A stretch of 64,000 nucleotides of DNA from assembly GCF_001618955.1 (NCBI RefSeq), contig NZ_LVYV01000023.1, positions 469,645 to 533,644 of the forward strand, given 5' to 3'. Shown one piece after another: positions 1 through 8,119 of the stretch (the first letter of the stretch is position 1; each line of letters begins with the position of its first letter). Both the position numbers and the translations under genes were made by a program. Source of the stretch: Tardiphaga robiniae. Lineage in GTDB: Bacteria > Pseudomonadota > Alphaproteobacteria > Rhizobiales > Xanthobacteraceae. A model generated the notes under the pieces. It searched no databases. It was not told the origin of the DNA and saw only the letters and a list, made by a program, of their open reading frames with translations.

Positions 1-1
1 G

Positions 2-241
2 TGGGCGTTCGACGGCAATCACATTGCCGTGCGCTTTCAATATGAATGGCACGATGACGCCGGCAACTGGCATCGCTCCTATGGCAACGAGCAGTGGGAA
101 TTTGATGAGGCCGGCCTGATGCGACGCCGCGAGGCCAGCATCAATGACATTGCGATTGCCGAAAAGGACCGCCGCTTCCTGTGGCCGGCGCCGGGGCCGC
201 GTCCAGCGGATGTACCGGGTCTCGGCACCGATCCGTTCTAA
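2..241 (+). CDS. DUF1348 (NTF2/SnoaL-like) protein, 3' part only
   Basis: The reading frame is open from the first bases of the window to a TAA at 239-241, so the start lies outside. The visible 79 residues ([19 protein letters not shown] at the start, then [11 protein letters not shown] and [11 protein letters not shown]) match the C-terminal half of the DUF1348 family, small proteins of about 150 residues with an NTF2/SnoaL-like cone fold and no firmly established activity. A Met at 29 is internal to the conserved region and is not the real start. It is convergent with phnF, with about 45 bases between the stops, and probably has nothing to do with the phosphonate genes. The family call is from recognition of the tryptophan/aromatic-rich pattern. 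Confidence 0.75.
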   Translation, partial: WAFDGNHIAVRFQYEWHDDAGNWHRSYGNEQWEFDEAGLMRRREASINDIAIAEKDRRFLWPAPGPRPADVPGLGTDPF

Positions 242-286
242 TCCCATCTGAGAGGATCACGTCCGACAGGATCTCATCCGGCAGGA

Positions 287-1054
287 TCAGAGAGAACCGC
301 TATCGACCACGAACTCCACGCGCTCGGCGACGAAGCGCGAATGCGTAGCGCTCAGTGGCGTGCCGTCGGCATCCACATCGATGGAATCGACAATCAAGAT
401 CGGACGCCCGAGTGCAACGCCAAGCCTTGTCGCATCGGTCGCGTCGATGATCCCCGCAGTGACCTTGGTCGAAGCGCGGCGATAGTCCTTGATGCCGTAA
501 TGCGCCAGCGCCTTGGTCATCGAGCGCACACGCTCATAGACCTTGCCGAAATCGGGAAAGCGTTCGGCCGACAGCCAGTTGGTGCCGACACAGATCGGCG
601 TCTTGTCAGCGAGGCGCAGCGCCTCGATGCGGATCAGCGGAGCGCCGGCTTTGAGGCCAAGCTGCCTGGCGAGATCGCGTGTTGCCACATCATCCCAGGC
701 TCCGATCAATTGCGCCTGTGGCTCGCGGCCGCCGGCACCGGCAATTTCCGAGAAGCGCGTGCGTGACCGCAGAGGATATGCCAGCTTTGGCGATTCCACA
801 TAGGTGCCGCTGCCGCGCTCGGCGCGCACCAGGCCGCGTTCGGCCAGGGTTGCGAGGGCGCGGCGCACGGTGTGGCGATTGACGCGGTAGATGTCAGCCA
901 GTTCGGTCTCGCCGGGCAGCTTTTCGCCAGCGCCATAGCGACCATCGGCAATGCCGCGCTCGATGCCGTCGGCGACGTGCCGCCACAATGCAACGCCTGT
1001 TGGCTTGTCCTGAATGGTCACAAAATCGGTCCCGGAATGATGTCGACCACGCAT
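287..1054 (-). CDS. phnF: GntR/HutC-family regulator of C-P lyase genes (PhnF)
   Basis: A 255-residue one-component regulator, expected to bind DNA as a dimer and repress or modulate the divergent phn operon. Residues about 20-88 form the winged helix (LPGETELADIYRVNRHTVRR is the recognition part, then the wing ERGSGTYVE). Residues about 105-250 are the UTRA effector-binding domain typical of HutC-subfamily GntR proteins. The call as PhnF rests on this architecture and on its position head-to-head with phnG, the usual arrangement in alphaproteobacteria. The start at 1054 leaves 92 bp to phnG, a region that holds the Pho-box-like sequence and an inverted repeat. The ligand is unknown; PhnF proteins are proposed to sense phosphate or phosphonate-derived compounds. 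Confidence 0.88.
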   Translation of the reverse strand: MRGRHHSGTDFVTIQDKPTGVALWRHVADGIERGIADGRYGAGEKLPGETELADIYRVNRHTVRRALATLAERGLVRAERGSGTYVESPKLAYPLRSRTRFSEIAGAGGREPQAQLIGAWDDVATRDLARQLGLKAGAPLIRIEALRLADKTPICVGTNWLSAERFPDFGKVYERVRSMTKALAHYGIKDYRRASTKVTAGIIDATDATRLGVALGRPILIVDSIDVDADGTPLSATHSRFVAERVEFVVDSGSL

Positions 1055-1072
1055 TAGCGAAAAATCGTGCCG

Positions 1073-1090
1073 CTGTCACGAAACGGTCAT
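1073..1090 (+). promoter_or_regulatory. Pho-box-like PhoB binding site upstream of phnG
   Basis: The 18 bases CTGTCACGAAACGGTCAT consist of two 7-base direct repeats, CTGTCAC and CGGTCAT, separated by four bases. This fits the PhoB box consensus CTGTCAT-AWAW-CTGTCAY closely. The site lies 57 bp upstream of the phnG ATG and 19 bp upstream of phnF, so PhoB activation of phnGHIJKLMN under phosphate limitation is expected. What I see is the motif and its position; the control itself is inferred from known phn operons. Confidence 0.7.
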
Positions 1091-1104
1091 TGCCTCCGCC
1101 TATA

Positions 1105-1130
1105 AAGTTGTCTAGTAAATCATACAACTT
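1105..1130. promoter_or_regulatory. Inverted repeat, candidate PhnF operator
   Basis: AAGTTGT and ACAACTT are perfect 7-base arms around a 12-base AT-rich spacer that contains GTCTAG-like sequence. The element lies between the Pho-box-like site and the phnG start. GntR/HutC regulators bind imperfect palindromes of this general type near their own divergent promoters, so it is the best operator candidate for PhnF. Binding is not shown by sequence alone. Confidence 0.45.
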
Positions 1131-1146
1131 GTTGAGCGACGGTGAC

Positions 1147-1608
1147 ATGACTTCATCCTCCCTGAACCACCAGCAGGCCCGGCGCCGTGAGGCGATGGGG
1201 GTGCTTGGGCACTCCGCCACGGCGGATATCGCCGGATATCTCGATGCTGTGGCTGTTCCCGCCCATGAACATCTGCGTCAGCCGGAAAACGGCCTGGTGA
1301 TGTTGCGCGGCCGGATCGGCGGCGATGGCGCGCCATTCAATCTGGGCGAAGCGACCGTGTCGCGTGCCGCTGTACGGTTGGCATCAGGCGAGGTTGGCTT
1401 CGGCTACACGCTGGGCCGGGATGGTGCGAAGGCGCACCTGATCGCGCTCTGCGATGCACTCATCCAGACCAGTGAATTTTCAGATGCTGTCGAGACCAAG
1501 GTGCTCACGCCGCTGCGCGCGCGCGTCGTCGCCGATAGCAAGCGCAAGGCCGCAGAGACCGCGGCAACCAAAGTCGATTTCTACACGCTCGTGCGCGGGG
1601 AGGGCTGA
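1147..1608 (+). CDS. phnG: C-P lyase complex subunit PhnG
   Basis: A 153-residue subunit of the PhnGHIJ core complex. With PhnI, PhnG takes part in forming ribose-1-phosphonate 5-triphosphate from ATP and phosphonate. The ORF is open back to 988, but the ATG at 1147 gives the family length (about 150 aa) and begins with the usual RRxAMGVLGHS-type segment (RRREAMGVLGHS). The central VRLASGEVGFGYTLGRD segment is strongly conserved in PhnG. It is first in the operon and is followed by phnH after two bases. Expression is probably under PhoB and PhnF from the 1055-1146 promoter region. Confidence 0.93.
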   Translation: MTSSSLNHQQARRREAMGVLGHSATADIAGYLDAVAVPAHEHLRQPENGLVMLRGRIGGDGAPFNLGEATVSRAAVRLASGEVGFGYTLGRDGAKAHLIALCDALIQTSEFSDAVETKVLTPLRARVVADSKRKAAETAATKVDFYTLVRGEG

Positions 1609-1610
1609 TC

Positions 1611-2219
1611 ATGACGACAGTTGCGGAAATGCCGGCCGGTTTCGCGGACAAGGTGCTTGCAGCGCAATCGACCTTCCGTTCGGTGATGGATGCGATGGCG
1701 CGTCCGGGTACCGTGCAGCGCATTCAGGCTGTTTCGGGCGTTCCCGCGCCAATGATGCGCGGCGCGGCGGCCATCGCGCTGACGCTGTTCGATCAGGACA
1801 CGCCGGTCTGGCTCGATAGCAAGTTGGCGGCGACGATGGATGTTGCCAAGTGGATCAAGTTTCATACCAGCGCGCCTGTGATTGCCGATCCGGCGGTATG
1901 TACCTTTGCCGTAGTGGCAGATCCCGCCGCGCTACCGTCCTTCGAGCACTTTGCATTCGGCTCCGGCGAATATCCGGATCGCTCCACCACGATCATTCTG
2001 CAGGTGGCGAGCCTGACTGAAGGCCCTGCCTATGAGCTGCGCGGTCCAGGCATCGACGGCGCCACCATCCTGCGTGCGGCGATTGGCGTGCCGGATCTGC
2101 TGGATCGCCTCGCGCTGAATGCCTCGCTGTTTCCCCGAGGCATCGATCTCGTGCTGGTGTCCGGCGAATCCATCGTCGCGCTGCCGCGCACCACGCGTCT
2201 TGTCGCGAAGGAGGGCTGA
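1611..2219 (+). CDS. phnH: C-P lyase complex subunit PhnH
   Basis: A 202-residue PhnH, a PLP-transferase-like fold protein without known catalysis of its own, which binds the PhnGIJ core. The N-terminal half has the family pattern FRSVMDAMARPGTVQRI. The segments ALTLFDQDTPVWLD and the C-terminal FPRGIDLVLVSG lead into the typical VALPRTTRL ending. The ATG at 1611 follows the phnG stop by two bases, and the purine-rich GAGGG just upstream can act as ribosome binding site. Length agrees with the family (about 190-205). The next gene, phnI, starts two bases after its stop, so translation is likely coupled through the operon. Confidence 0.93.
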   Translation: MTTVAEMPAGFADKVLAAQSTFRSVMDAMARPGTVQRIQAVSGVPAPMMRGAAAIALTLFDQDTPVWLDSKLAATMDVAKWIKFHTSAPVIADPAVCTFAVVADPAALPSFEHFAFGSGEYPDRSTTIILQVASLTEGPAYELRGPGIDGATILRAAIGVPDLLDRLALNASLFPRGIDLVLVSGESIVALPRTTRLVAKEG

Positions 2220-2221
2220 GC

Positions 2222-3328
2222 ATGTATGTCGCCGTCAAGGGTGGCGAACGCGCCATCGAGAATGCGCATCGTCTGCTGGCTCATGAGCGCCGAGGTGATC
2301 GCGATGTGCCGGAAGTGTCGCTGGCGCAGATTTCCAATCAGCTCGGCCTAGCGGTCGATCGCGTAATGACCGAAGGCTCGCTCTATGATCGCGAGCTCGC
2401 TGCGCTGGCCATCAAGCAGGCGCGCGGCGACATGATCGAGGCGATCTTCCTGCTGCGCGCCTTTCGCGCGACGTTGCCGCGGTTCGGATCGAGTGAGCCC
2501 ATTGATACGTCGCAAATGCAAGTGCGGCGTCGCGTGTCCTCGACCTTCAAGGATATGCCAGGCGGCCAGGTGCTCGGCCCGACCTTCGACTACACGCATC
2601 GTCTTCTTGATCCCGAGCTGACCGGCGAATCCTCGCCCGAGCAGCCGGCCATGACCGACGCAGAGCCGGGCGTGATGCCGCGCGTGACTGATATCCTCGG
2701 CCGCGACGGCCTGATTGAAACGTCGCCCATCGAAGATCCCGAAAAGCCGGTCGGCGATCTCACCCGCGATGCGCTGAGCTTCCCGGCAGACCGCGATCTG
2801 CGCCTTCAGAATCTTGCGCGGGCCGATGAAGGGTTTCTTCTGTCGCTCGGCTATTCCTCGCAGCGCGGCTATGGCCGCAACCATCCTTTCGCCGGCGAAA
2901 TCCGTCTTGGCGAGGTCGAGGTCGAATTCATGGCCGAGGATGTCGGTTTCGCGGTGCCGCTGGGGTCGATCACGCTGACCGAGTGTCAGATGGTCAACCA
3001 GTTCAAGGGCAGCGATACGGAAGCGCCGTGCTTCACCCGCGGATATGGCCTCGCTTTCGGTCAGTCTGAGCGCAAAGTAATGTCGATGGCGCTGGTCGAT
3101 CGCACGCTGCGTGCACGCGAGCTTGGCGAGGACATCAAGGCGCCGGCGCAGGACGAGGAATTCGTCATGTCGCATTCCGACAATGTGCAGGCGACCGGCT
3201 TCGTCGAGCATCTGAAGCTGCCGCATTATGTCGACTTCCAGTCCGAACTCGGCCTGCTCCGCAAGCTGCGCAAGGAATTCGCCGACGCCAACGAGACGCC
3301 AGTTGCTCTTCAGGAGGCCGCGGAATGA
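2222..3328 (+). CDS. phnI: C-P lyase complex subunit PhnI
   Basis: A 368-residue PhnI, the nucleosidase-like subunit that, with PhnG, PhnH and PhnL, links the phosphonate to the ribose of ATP with release of adenine. The start MYVAVKGGERAIENAHRLL is a clear family signature. FLLRAFRATLPRFG, TLTECQMVNQFKGSD and the C-terminal HVDFQ-type segment (HYVDFQSELGLLRKLRKEF) are further conserved blocks. Length is close to the E. coli protein (354). The last four bases overlap the phnJ start codon (ATGA), so the two core subunits are translationally coupled. Confidence 0.95.
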   Translation: MYVAVKGGERAIENAHRLLAHERRGDRDVPEVSLAQISNQLGLAVDRVMTEGSLYDRELAALAIKQARGDMIEAIFLLRAFRATLPRFGSSEPIDTSQMQVRRRVSSTFKDMPGGQVLGPTFDYTHRLLDPELTGESSPEQPAMTDAEPGVMPRVTDILGRDGLIETSPIEDPEKPVGDLTRDALSFPADRDLRLQNLARADEGFLLSLGYSSQRGYGRNHPFAGEIRLGEVEVEFMAEDVGFAVPLGSITLTECQMVNQFKGSDTEAPCFTRGYGLAFGQSERKVMSMALVDRTLRARELGEDIKAPAQDEEFVMSHSDNVQATGFVEHLKLPHYVDFQSELGLLRKLRKEFADANETPVALQEAAE

Positions 3329-4209
3329 ACGCGCCGACATATAACTTCGCTTATCTGGACGAGCAGACCAAGCGGATGATCCGCCGCGCCATTCTCAAGG
3401 CGATCGCGATCCCCGGCTATCAGGTGCCGTTCGCCAGCCGGGAAATGCCGATGCCCTACGGCTGGGGCACCGGCGGCGTGCAGGTGACGGCGGCGATCCT
3501 CGGACCCATCGACAAGCTCAAGGTGATCGACCAGGGCTCCGACGACACCACCAACGCGATCTCGATCCGCAAGTTCTTCGAGAAGACCGCAGGCGTGGCC
3601 GTGACCACGAGCACGGGTGATGCGACGGTCATTCAGACCCGGCATCGCATTCCCGAAGCGACGCTGCAGGCGCATCAGGTGCTGGTCTATCAGGTGCCGA
3701 TCCCGGAGCCGCTGCGCTTCCTCGAGCCACGCGAGACAGAGACGCGGCGTATGCATGCGCTCGCCGAATACGGCTTGATGCATGTAAAGCTCTATGAGGA
3801 CATCGCGCGCTTCGGCCATATCGCCACGTCCTATGCCTATCCGGTGAAGGTCAATGCGCGTTACGTGATGGACCCGTCGCCGACGCCGAAATTCGACAAT
3901 CCGAAGATGGACAACTGCGCGGCGCTGCAGCTATTTGGCGCCGGCCGCGAGAAGCGCATCTATGCGATCCCGCCCTACACATCGGTGGTGTCGCTGGATT
4001 TCGAGGACCATCCGTTCGAGCCCTACAAGCACAAGGCCTGCTGCGCGCTGTGCAACGCCGAGGATAGCTATCTCGACGAAATCGTAACCGACAACAAGGG
4101 CAGCCGGATGTTCGTCTGCTCCGACACCGATTATTGCGAAACGCGGCAATCACAGGGACACCGCGGCAGCGAGAATGCTGCGCCCTATGCGGAGAGCGCA
4201 AATGCTTGA
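3325..4209 (+). CDS. phnJ: C-P lyase, radical SAM subunit PhnJ
   Basis: The catalytic subunit that cleaves the carbon-phosphorus bond: an SAM-dependent radical reaction turning ribose-1-phosphonate 5-phosphate into ribose cyclic phosphate and the alkane. The four cysteines of the family are present with exact spacing at C240-x2-C243-x21-C265 and C271 (CCALC, then FVCSDTDYC), i.e. three Fe-S ligands plus the additional essential cysteine. At 294 residues it is slightly longer than E. coli PhnJ (281). The ATG at 3325 overlaps the end of phnI by four bases. The stop overlaps phnK by eight bases. An intact PhnJ strongly suggests that the pathway is functional. Confidence 0.97.
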   Translation: MNAPTYNFAYLDEQTKRMIRRAILKAIAIPGYQVPFASREMPMPYGWGTGGVQVTAAILGPIDKLKVIDQGSDDTTNAISIRKFFEKTAGVAVTTSTGDATVIQTRHRIPEATLQAHQVLVYQVPIPEPLRFLEPRETETRRMHALAEYGLMHVKLYEDIARFGHIATSYAYPVKVNARYVMDPSPTPKFDNPKMDNCAALQLFGAGREKRIYAIPPYTSVVSLDFEDHPFEPYKHKACCALCNAEDSYLDEIVTDNKGSRMFVCSDTDYCETRQSQGHRGSENAAPYAESANA

Positions 4210-5026
4210 TGTGACAGCGAATTCAGGTCACCGCGCCGCGCCCGTGCCTGCCAGCGACGAGCCGTTGCTTGTTGCGGCAAACCTGGGGAAATCTTATGGC
4301 CGTCTTGCGGCATGCCGCGACGTGTCGTTCGAACTCTATTCCGGCGAAGTTCTGGCCATCGTCGGCGAGTCCGGCTCCGGCAAATCGACGCTGCTGCAGA
4401 TTCTCTCAGGCCAATTGGCGTCGACCACTGGCAGCGTCGCCTACCGGATGCGCGATGGCGTAACGCGCGATCTCGCCACCATGGGCGAGGCTGAGCGGCG
4501 CTTCCTGTTCCGCACTGACTGGGGCTTCGTGCATCAGGACCCGGCGATGGGGCTGCGCATGGCGGTTTCCGCCGGCGCCAATGTCGGTGAGCGACTGATG
4601 GCCGTTGGCCATAACCATTATGGCAAGATCCGCGACACTGCGTCGTCCTGGCTCGAGCGCGTCGAGATTTCGCCCGAGCGTATCGACGATGCGCCGCGGA
4701 CCTATTCCGGCGGTATGCGGCAGCGGCTGCAGATCGCGCGCAATCTCGTCACCGAACCGCGTCTCGTGTTCATGGACGAACCGACCGGCGGTCTCGACGT
4801 ATCGGTGCAGGCGCGTTTGCTGGACATGATGCGCACGCTGGTCTCGGAGCTTGGTCTGTCGGCCATCGTCGTGACCCATGATCTCGCGGTGGCGCGGTTG
4901 CTGTCACATCGCGTGATGGTTATGCAGGGCGGACGCGTGATCGAAACTGGTCTCACGGATCAGGTGCTCGACGATCCCAGAGAGCCCTATACGCAACTGC
5001 TTGTTTCCTCGATTTTGCCGGCGTGA
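4202..5026 (+). CDS. phnK: C-P lyase ABC-type ATPase PhnK
   Basis: A 274-residue ABC-family ATPase that docks on the PhnGHIJ core rather than on a membrane permease. The Walker A motif GESGSGKS is at about residues 55-62, the signature YSGGMRQRLQIAR at about 168-180 and Walker B LVFMDEPTGGLD at about 188-199. The HQDPAMGLRM segment is characteristic of PhnK. The frame is open back to 4175, but the ATG at 4202, overlapping the phnJ stop by eight bases, gives a normal length with an alanine-rich N-terminal extension of about 20 residues. Among ABC proteins the gene order makes the assignment secure. Confidence 0.94.
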   Translation: MLDVTANSGHRAAPVPASDEPLLVAANLGKSYGRLAACRDVSFELYSGEVLAIVGESGSGKSTLLQILSGQLASTTGSVAYRMRDGVTRDLATMGEAERRFLFRTDWGFVHQDPAMGLRMAVSAGANVGERLMAVGHNHYGKIRDTASSWLERVEISPERIDDAPRTYSGGMRQRLQIARNLVTEPRLVFMDEPTGGLDVSVQARLLDMMRTLVSELGLSAIVVTHDLAVARLLSHRVMVMQGGRVIETGLTDQVLDDPREPYTQLLVSSILPA

Positions 5027-5033
5027 GGGCAAC

Positions 5034-5735
5034 ATGATTCCGATGATCGATATCCGCAACGCCGAAAAGACCTTCGTGATGCATCTGCAGGACGGCATTC
5101 GCCTGCCTGTTGTGCGCAATGTCTCCTTTCACGTTGCGCCGGGCGAATGCGTGGTGCTGTCCGGCCCCTCGGGGGCGGGCAAGTCGTCGATCCTGAAGAT
5201 GATCTTCGGCAATTATCGTTGCGACGGCGGCACCATCGGAGTGCGCCACAACGGTGATGTCATCGATATCGCCACCGCCGAGCCGCGCGAGATTCTGGGT
5301 GTGCGCCGCGACACCATCGGCTATGTCAGCCAGTTCCTGCGCGCAGTGCCGCGTGTGGCCGCGATCGATGTCGTGGCCGAGCCGCTGCTCGTTGCTGCCG
5401 TAACGCGCGAGGAGGCGCGTGCGCGTGCGGGGGCGTTGCTTAAACGTCTCAACATTCCCGAGCGGCTGTGGAAGCTGCCGCCATCGACCTTCTCCGGCGG
5501 CGAGCAGCAACGCGTGAATATCGCCCGTGGCTTTATCTCCGATCTGCCGATCCTGTTGCTGGACGAACCGACTGCATCGCTTGATGCAGCCAACCGCGCC
5601 GTGGTGGTCGAGCTGGTTGCAGAGAAAAAACGTGCGGGTGTTGCCATGGTCGCCATTGTGCATGACGACGAAGTGCGGCACTTGATCGCCGACCGGCTGG
5701 TGGACGTCGCATCCTTCGCCGCTGCTGCTGCCTGA
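5034..5735 (+). CDS. phnL: C-P lyase ABC-type ATPase PhnL
   Basis: A 233-residue ABC-family ATPase that pairs with PhnK on the C-P lyase core. Walker A GPSGAGKS lies at about residues 44-51, the signature TFSGGEQQRVNIARG at about 152-166 and Walker B PILLLDEPTASLD at about 172-184. The ATG at 5034, seven bases after the phnK stop, is preceded by GTGAGGG. An upstream in-frame Met at 5001 lies inside phnK and would add residues not found in the family. PhnL has been placed in the ribose-phosphonate forming step. The next gene is phnM after an 11-base gap. Confidence 0.93.
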   Translation: MIPMIDIRNAEKTFVMHLQDGIRLPVVRNVSFHVAPGECVVLSGPSGAGKSSILKMIFGNYRCDGGTIGVRHNGDVIDIATAEPREILGVRRDTIGYVSQFLRAVPRVAAIDVVAEPLLVAAVTREEARARAGALLKRLNIPERLWKLPPSTFSGGEQQRVNIARGFISDLPILLLDEPTASLDAANRAVVVELVAEKKRAGVAMVAIVHDDEVRHLIADRLVDVASFAAAAA

Positions 5736-5746
5736 GAAAGAGAACC

Positions 5747-6901
5747 ATGATCGCATCATCGACCGAAACCGTCATCGGCAACGCCAGGATCGTTCTTGCC
5801 GACCGCGTCATCGACAAGGGCTGGATCGCCTTTGTTGACGGTCGCATTGCCGAATTCGGTGAGGGAGATGCGCCGCGCGGCAGCGACGACATGCGCGGCG
5901 ATCTGATCATGCCCGGCCTGGTCGAATTGCACACCGACCATCTCGAAGCGCATTTCATGCCGCGGCCGAAGGTGTTCTGGGATCCCATCCCCGCGGTCGT
6001 CTCCTATGACGGCCAGCTTGCTACCTCCGGCATCACCACAGTGCTGGACTCGGTACGGGTCGGCTGCGAGGACTCAAGCCAGGGGATCGACAGCTATGCC
6101 GGCCTGCTGGTGGATTCCATTGCCTCTGCCGGCGAAGCCAGTCTCCTGCGGGTCGATCACTTCCTGCATCTGCGCTGCGAGATTCCGATGCCGACCGTGG
6201 TCGAGGAAGCGAAGGCGCTCTTGGAGAAGCCGAACGTCCGGCTGATGTCGCTGATGGACCACACGCCAGGCCAGCGCCAGTTCCGCGACGAGGAGAAGCT
6301 ACGCACTTACTATCGCGGCAAGGGTGGCAAGAGCGATGCCGAGCTCGATGTGATGTTCGCGCAACGCCTGGCCTGTCAGCAGCAATATGCGGCCGGCAAT
6401 ATGCGCGCGATCGTGGCGCTGGCCCATGGGCGAAACATTCCGCTGGCGAGCCATGACGACACCACGGAAGACAACGTGACCGAAGCCGTTGGAGACAAGG
6501 TCTCGGTGGCCGAATTCCCGACCACGCTGGAAGCGGCCCAAGGCCTGCACAAGGCCGGCATCGGCATCCTGATGGGCGCGCCGAATGTCGTCCGCAACGG
6601 ATCGCATTCCGGCAATATCGCGGCGATCGATCTCGCCCGCGAAGGCATGCTGGATATCCTGTCGTCGGACTATGTGCCGTCGAGCCTTCTGATGGGCGCG
6701 TTGCAGCTCTCGAGCAAGGTGCCATCCATCGATCTGGCGAGCGCGATCCGCACGGTGACCAAGCGGCCCGCGGAAGCCGTCGGGCTCACGGACCGCGGCG
6801 AGATCGCGGTCGGCAAGCGCGCCGATGTGATCCGCGTACATGTGGCGCATGAGGTACCGGTGGTGCGCAATGTCTGGCGCGAAGGACATCGGGTGGCATG
6901 A
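5747..6901 (+). CDS. phnM: Ribose-1-phosphonate triphosphate diphosphatase PhnM
   Basis: A 384-residue amidohydrolase-superfamily enzyme that removes pyrophosphate from alpha-D-ribose 1-methylphosphonate 5-triphosphate, producing the PhnJ substrate. The metal-binding start of the barrel is visible as MPGLVELHTDHLEAHFMPRP (H62, H65, H69). SHDDTTEDNV and the late LSSDYVPSSLL carry further metal or substrate residues typical of PhnM. It starts after AAGAGAACC, 11 bases behind phnL. The stop overlaps the phnN start by four bases. No phnO or other insertion separates phnL from phnM, so the operon is compact. Confidence 0.95.
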   Translation: MIASSTETVIGNARIVLADRVIDKGWIAFVDGRIAEFGEGDAPRGSDDMRGDLIMPGLVELHTDHLEAHFMPRPKVFWDPIPAVVSYDGQLATSGITTVLDSVRVGCEDSSQGIDSYAGLLVDSIASAGEASLLRVDHFLHLRCEIPMPTVVEEAKALLEKPNVRLMSLMDHTPGQRQFRDEEKLRTYYRGKGGKSDAELDVMFAQRLACQQQYAAGNMRAIVALAHGRNIPLASHDDTTEDNVTEAVGDKVSVAEFPTTLEAAQGLHKAGIGILMGAPNVVRNGSHSGNIAAIDLAREGMLDILSSDYVPSSLLMGALQLSSKVPSIDLASAIRTVTKRPAEAVGLTDRGEIAVGKRADVIRVHVAHEVPVVRNVWREGHRVA

Positions 6902-7476
6902 CCGACACCGCGGCGATATCCGAAGCGCAGGCAGGCCGGATCGGCCCCGGCCGGTTGGTGCTGGTGGTCGGCCCGTCGGGTGCCGGCAAGGATACGCTGA
7001 TCGGTCTGGCGCAGGCCGCCTGCGCGGATGACAACAAGGTGGTGTTCGCGCGCCGCGTGGTGACGCGCGCGGCATCAGAATTCGAGAACAACGAACAGGT
7101 CACGCCGGAGGCTTTCTGGCGGGCACAGGCGCGCGGCGACTTCGCCATCGACTGGGAGGCGCATGGCCTCTGCTATGCGCTGCCGCGCTCCATCGACGAT
7201 GAACTCCGCGCCGGCCGCAGCGTCGTCGCCAATATTTCGCGGACGGTGATCCCGGCGTTGCGCGCCGCCTATGACAATGTTGTCGTGGTGTCGATCACGG
7301 CGCCATCAGAGGTTCTGGCGGCACGGCTGGCGGCACGTGGCCGCTCTAGCGATGGACCGATCGGCGACCGGCTGCGCCGCAGCGTCGATGGCGCGAGGCC
7401 CGACGTGACGATCAATAATGTCGGTGCGGCGGAAGAGCACGCCGGCGATCTGATCCGGATCATCAGAGGCCAATAG
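6898..7476 (+). CDS. phnN: Ribose 1,5-bisphosphokinase PhnN
   Basis: A 192-residue guanylate-kinase-like P-loop kinase that phosphorylates ribose 1,5-bisphosphate to PRPP, the salvage end of the C-P lyase pathway. The P-loop VVGPSGAGKDT is at about residues 23-33. The substrate-binding RRVVTRAASEFENNE segment matches the PhnN consensus, in which guanylate kinase would have a YTTR-like motif. The start overlaps phnM by four bases. PhnP, the cyclic phosphodiesterase that normally precedes it in the pathway, is not in this window, so a PhnP or alternative phosphodiesterase should be encoded elsewhere. Confidence 0.93.
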   Translation: MTDTAAISEAQAGRIGPGRLVLVVGPSGAGKDTLIGLAQAACADDNKVVFARRVVTRAASEFENNEQVTPEAFWRAQARGDFAIDWEAHGLCYALPRSIDDELRAGRSVVANISRTVIPALRAAYDNVVVVSITAPSEVLAARLAARGRSSDGPIGDRLRRSVDGARPDVTINNVGAAEEHAGDLIRIIRGQ

Positions 7477-7498
7477 TCAGGCGAACGGGAGAGCGATT

Positions 7499-8119
7499 AT
7501 GTCAGTCATAGGAACGATCGAACAGCTCGAACAGATCTACGGTCGTTTCGATGACATTGGCGAAGCCTCCACCGCCAAGGTCGCGGACTGCGTGACGGCG
7601 CAATATCGCCGGCTGATCGAAGTGTCGCCTTTCGCGGCGCTGGCGACCACCGGCCCAGAGGGGCTGGATTGCTCGCCGCGCGGCGACCTGCCGGGCTTCG
7701 TCCGCATCCATGATGAGAAGACCCTGATGATGCCCGACCGTCGCGGCAACAACCGCGTCGACAGCCTGCGCAACATCGTGCGTGATCCGCGGATCGCGCT
7801 GCTGTTCCTGATCCCGGGCTCGGGCACGACGCTGCGCATCAACGGAGAGGCGCATCTGTCGGCGGATCCCGCATTGCTTGAATCCTTTGCGGTGACAGAG
7901 AAGGCTCCCCGCACGGTTATCGTGATGACGGTCGGGGAGATCTATTTCCAATGCGCCCGCGCCATCGTGCGGTCCGATCTCTGGAACCCTGATAAACGCG
8001 TCGATCCGAAGACCCTGCCGACGCCCGGCGAGATCCTGGCGGAGATGAGCGAGCGCCGGGTCGGCGGTCCGGAATACGATCGGCAATGGCCGGAAAGGGC
8101 GCGCCAGACCATGTGGTGA
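7499..8119 (+). CDS. Pyridoxamine 5'-phosphate oxidase family FMN protein (MSMEG_1061-like)
   Basis: A 206-residue split-barrel flavoprotein of the PPOX superfamily. The barrel entry FAALATTGPEGLDCSPRGD, the FMN-phosphate region MMPDRRGNNRVDSLRNI and the IALLFLIPGSGTTLRINGEA strands are the family pattern. The C-terminal KAPRTVIVMTVGEIYFQCARA segment places it in the FMN-dependent oxidoreductase subgroup often called MSMEG_1061. Such proteins reduce or oxidise small molecules and the substrate cannot be predicted. It starts 22 bases after phnN behind CGGGAGAG, so it may be cotranscribed with the phn operon, but I know of no required role in phosphonate use. Confidence 0.8.
   Translation: MSVIGTIEQLEQIYGRFDDIGEASTAKVADCVTAQYRRLIEVSPFAALATTGPEGLDCSPRGDLPGFVRIHDEKTLMMPDRRGNNRVDSLRNIVRDPRIALLFLIPGSGTTLRINGEAHLSADPALLESFAVTEKAPRTVIVMTVGEIYFQCARAIVRSDLWNPDKRVDPKTLPTPGEILAEMSERRVGGPEYDRQWPERARQTMW

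Noticed and set aside
2348..3340. Reverse-strand ORF of 330 codons inside phnI
   Set aside because: Shadow of phnI; composition dominated by Arg, His, Leu and Ala without motifs.
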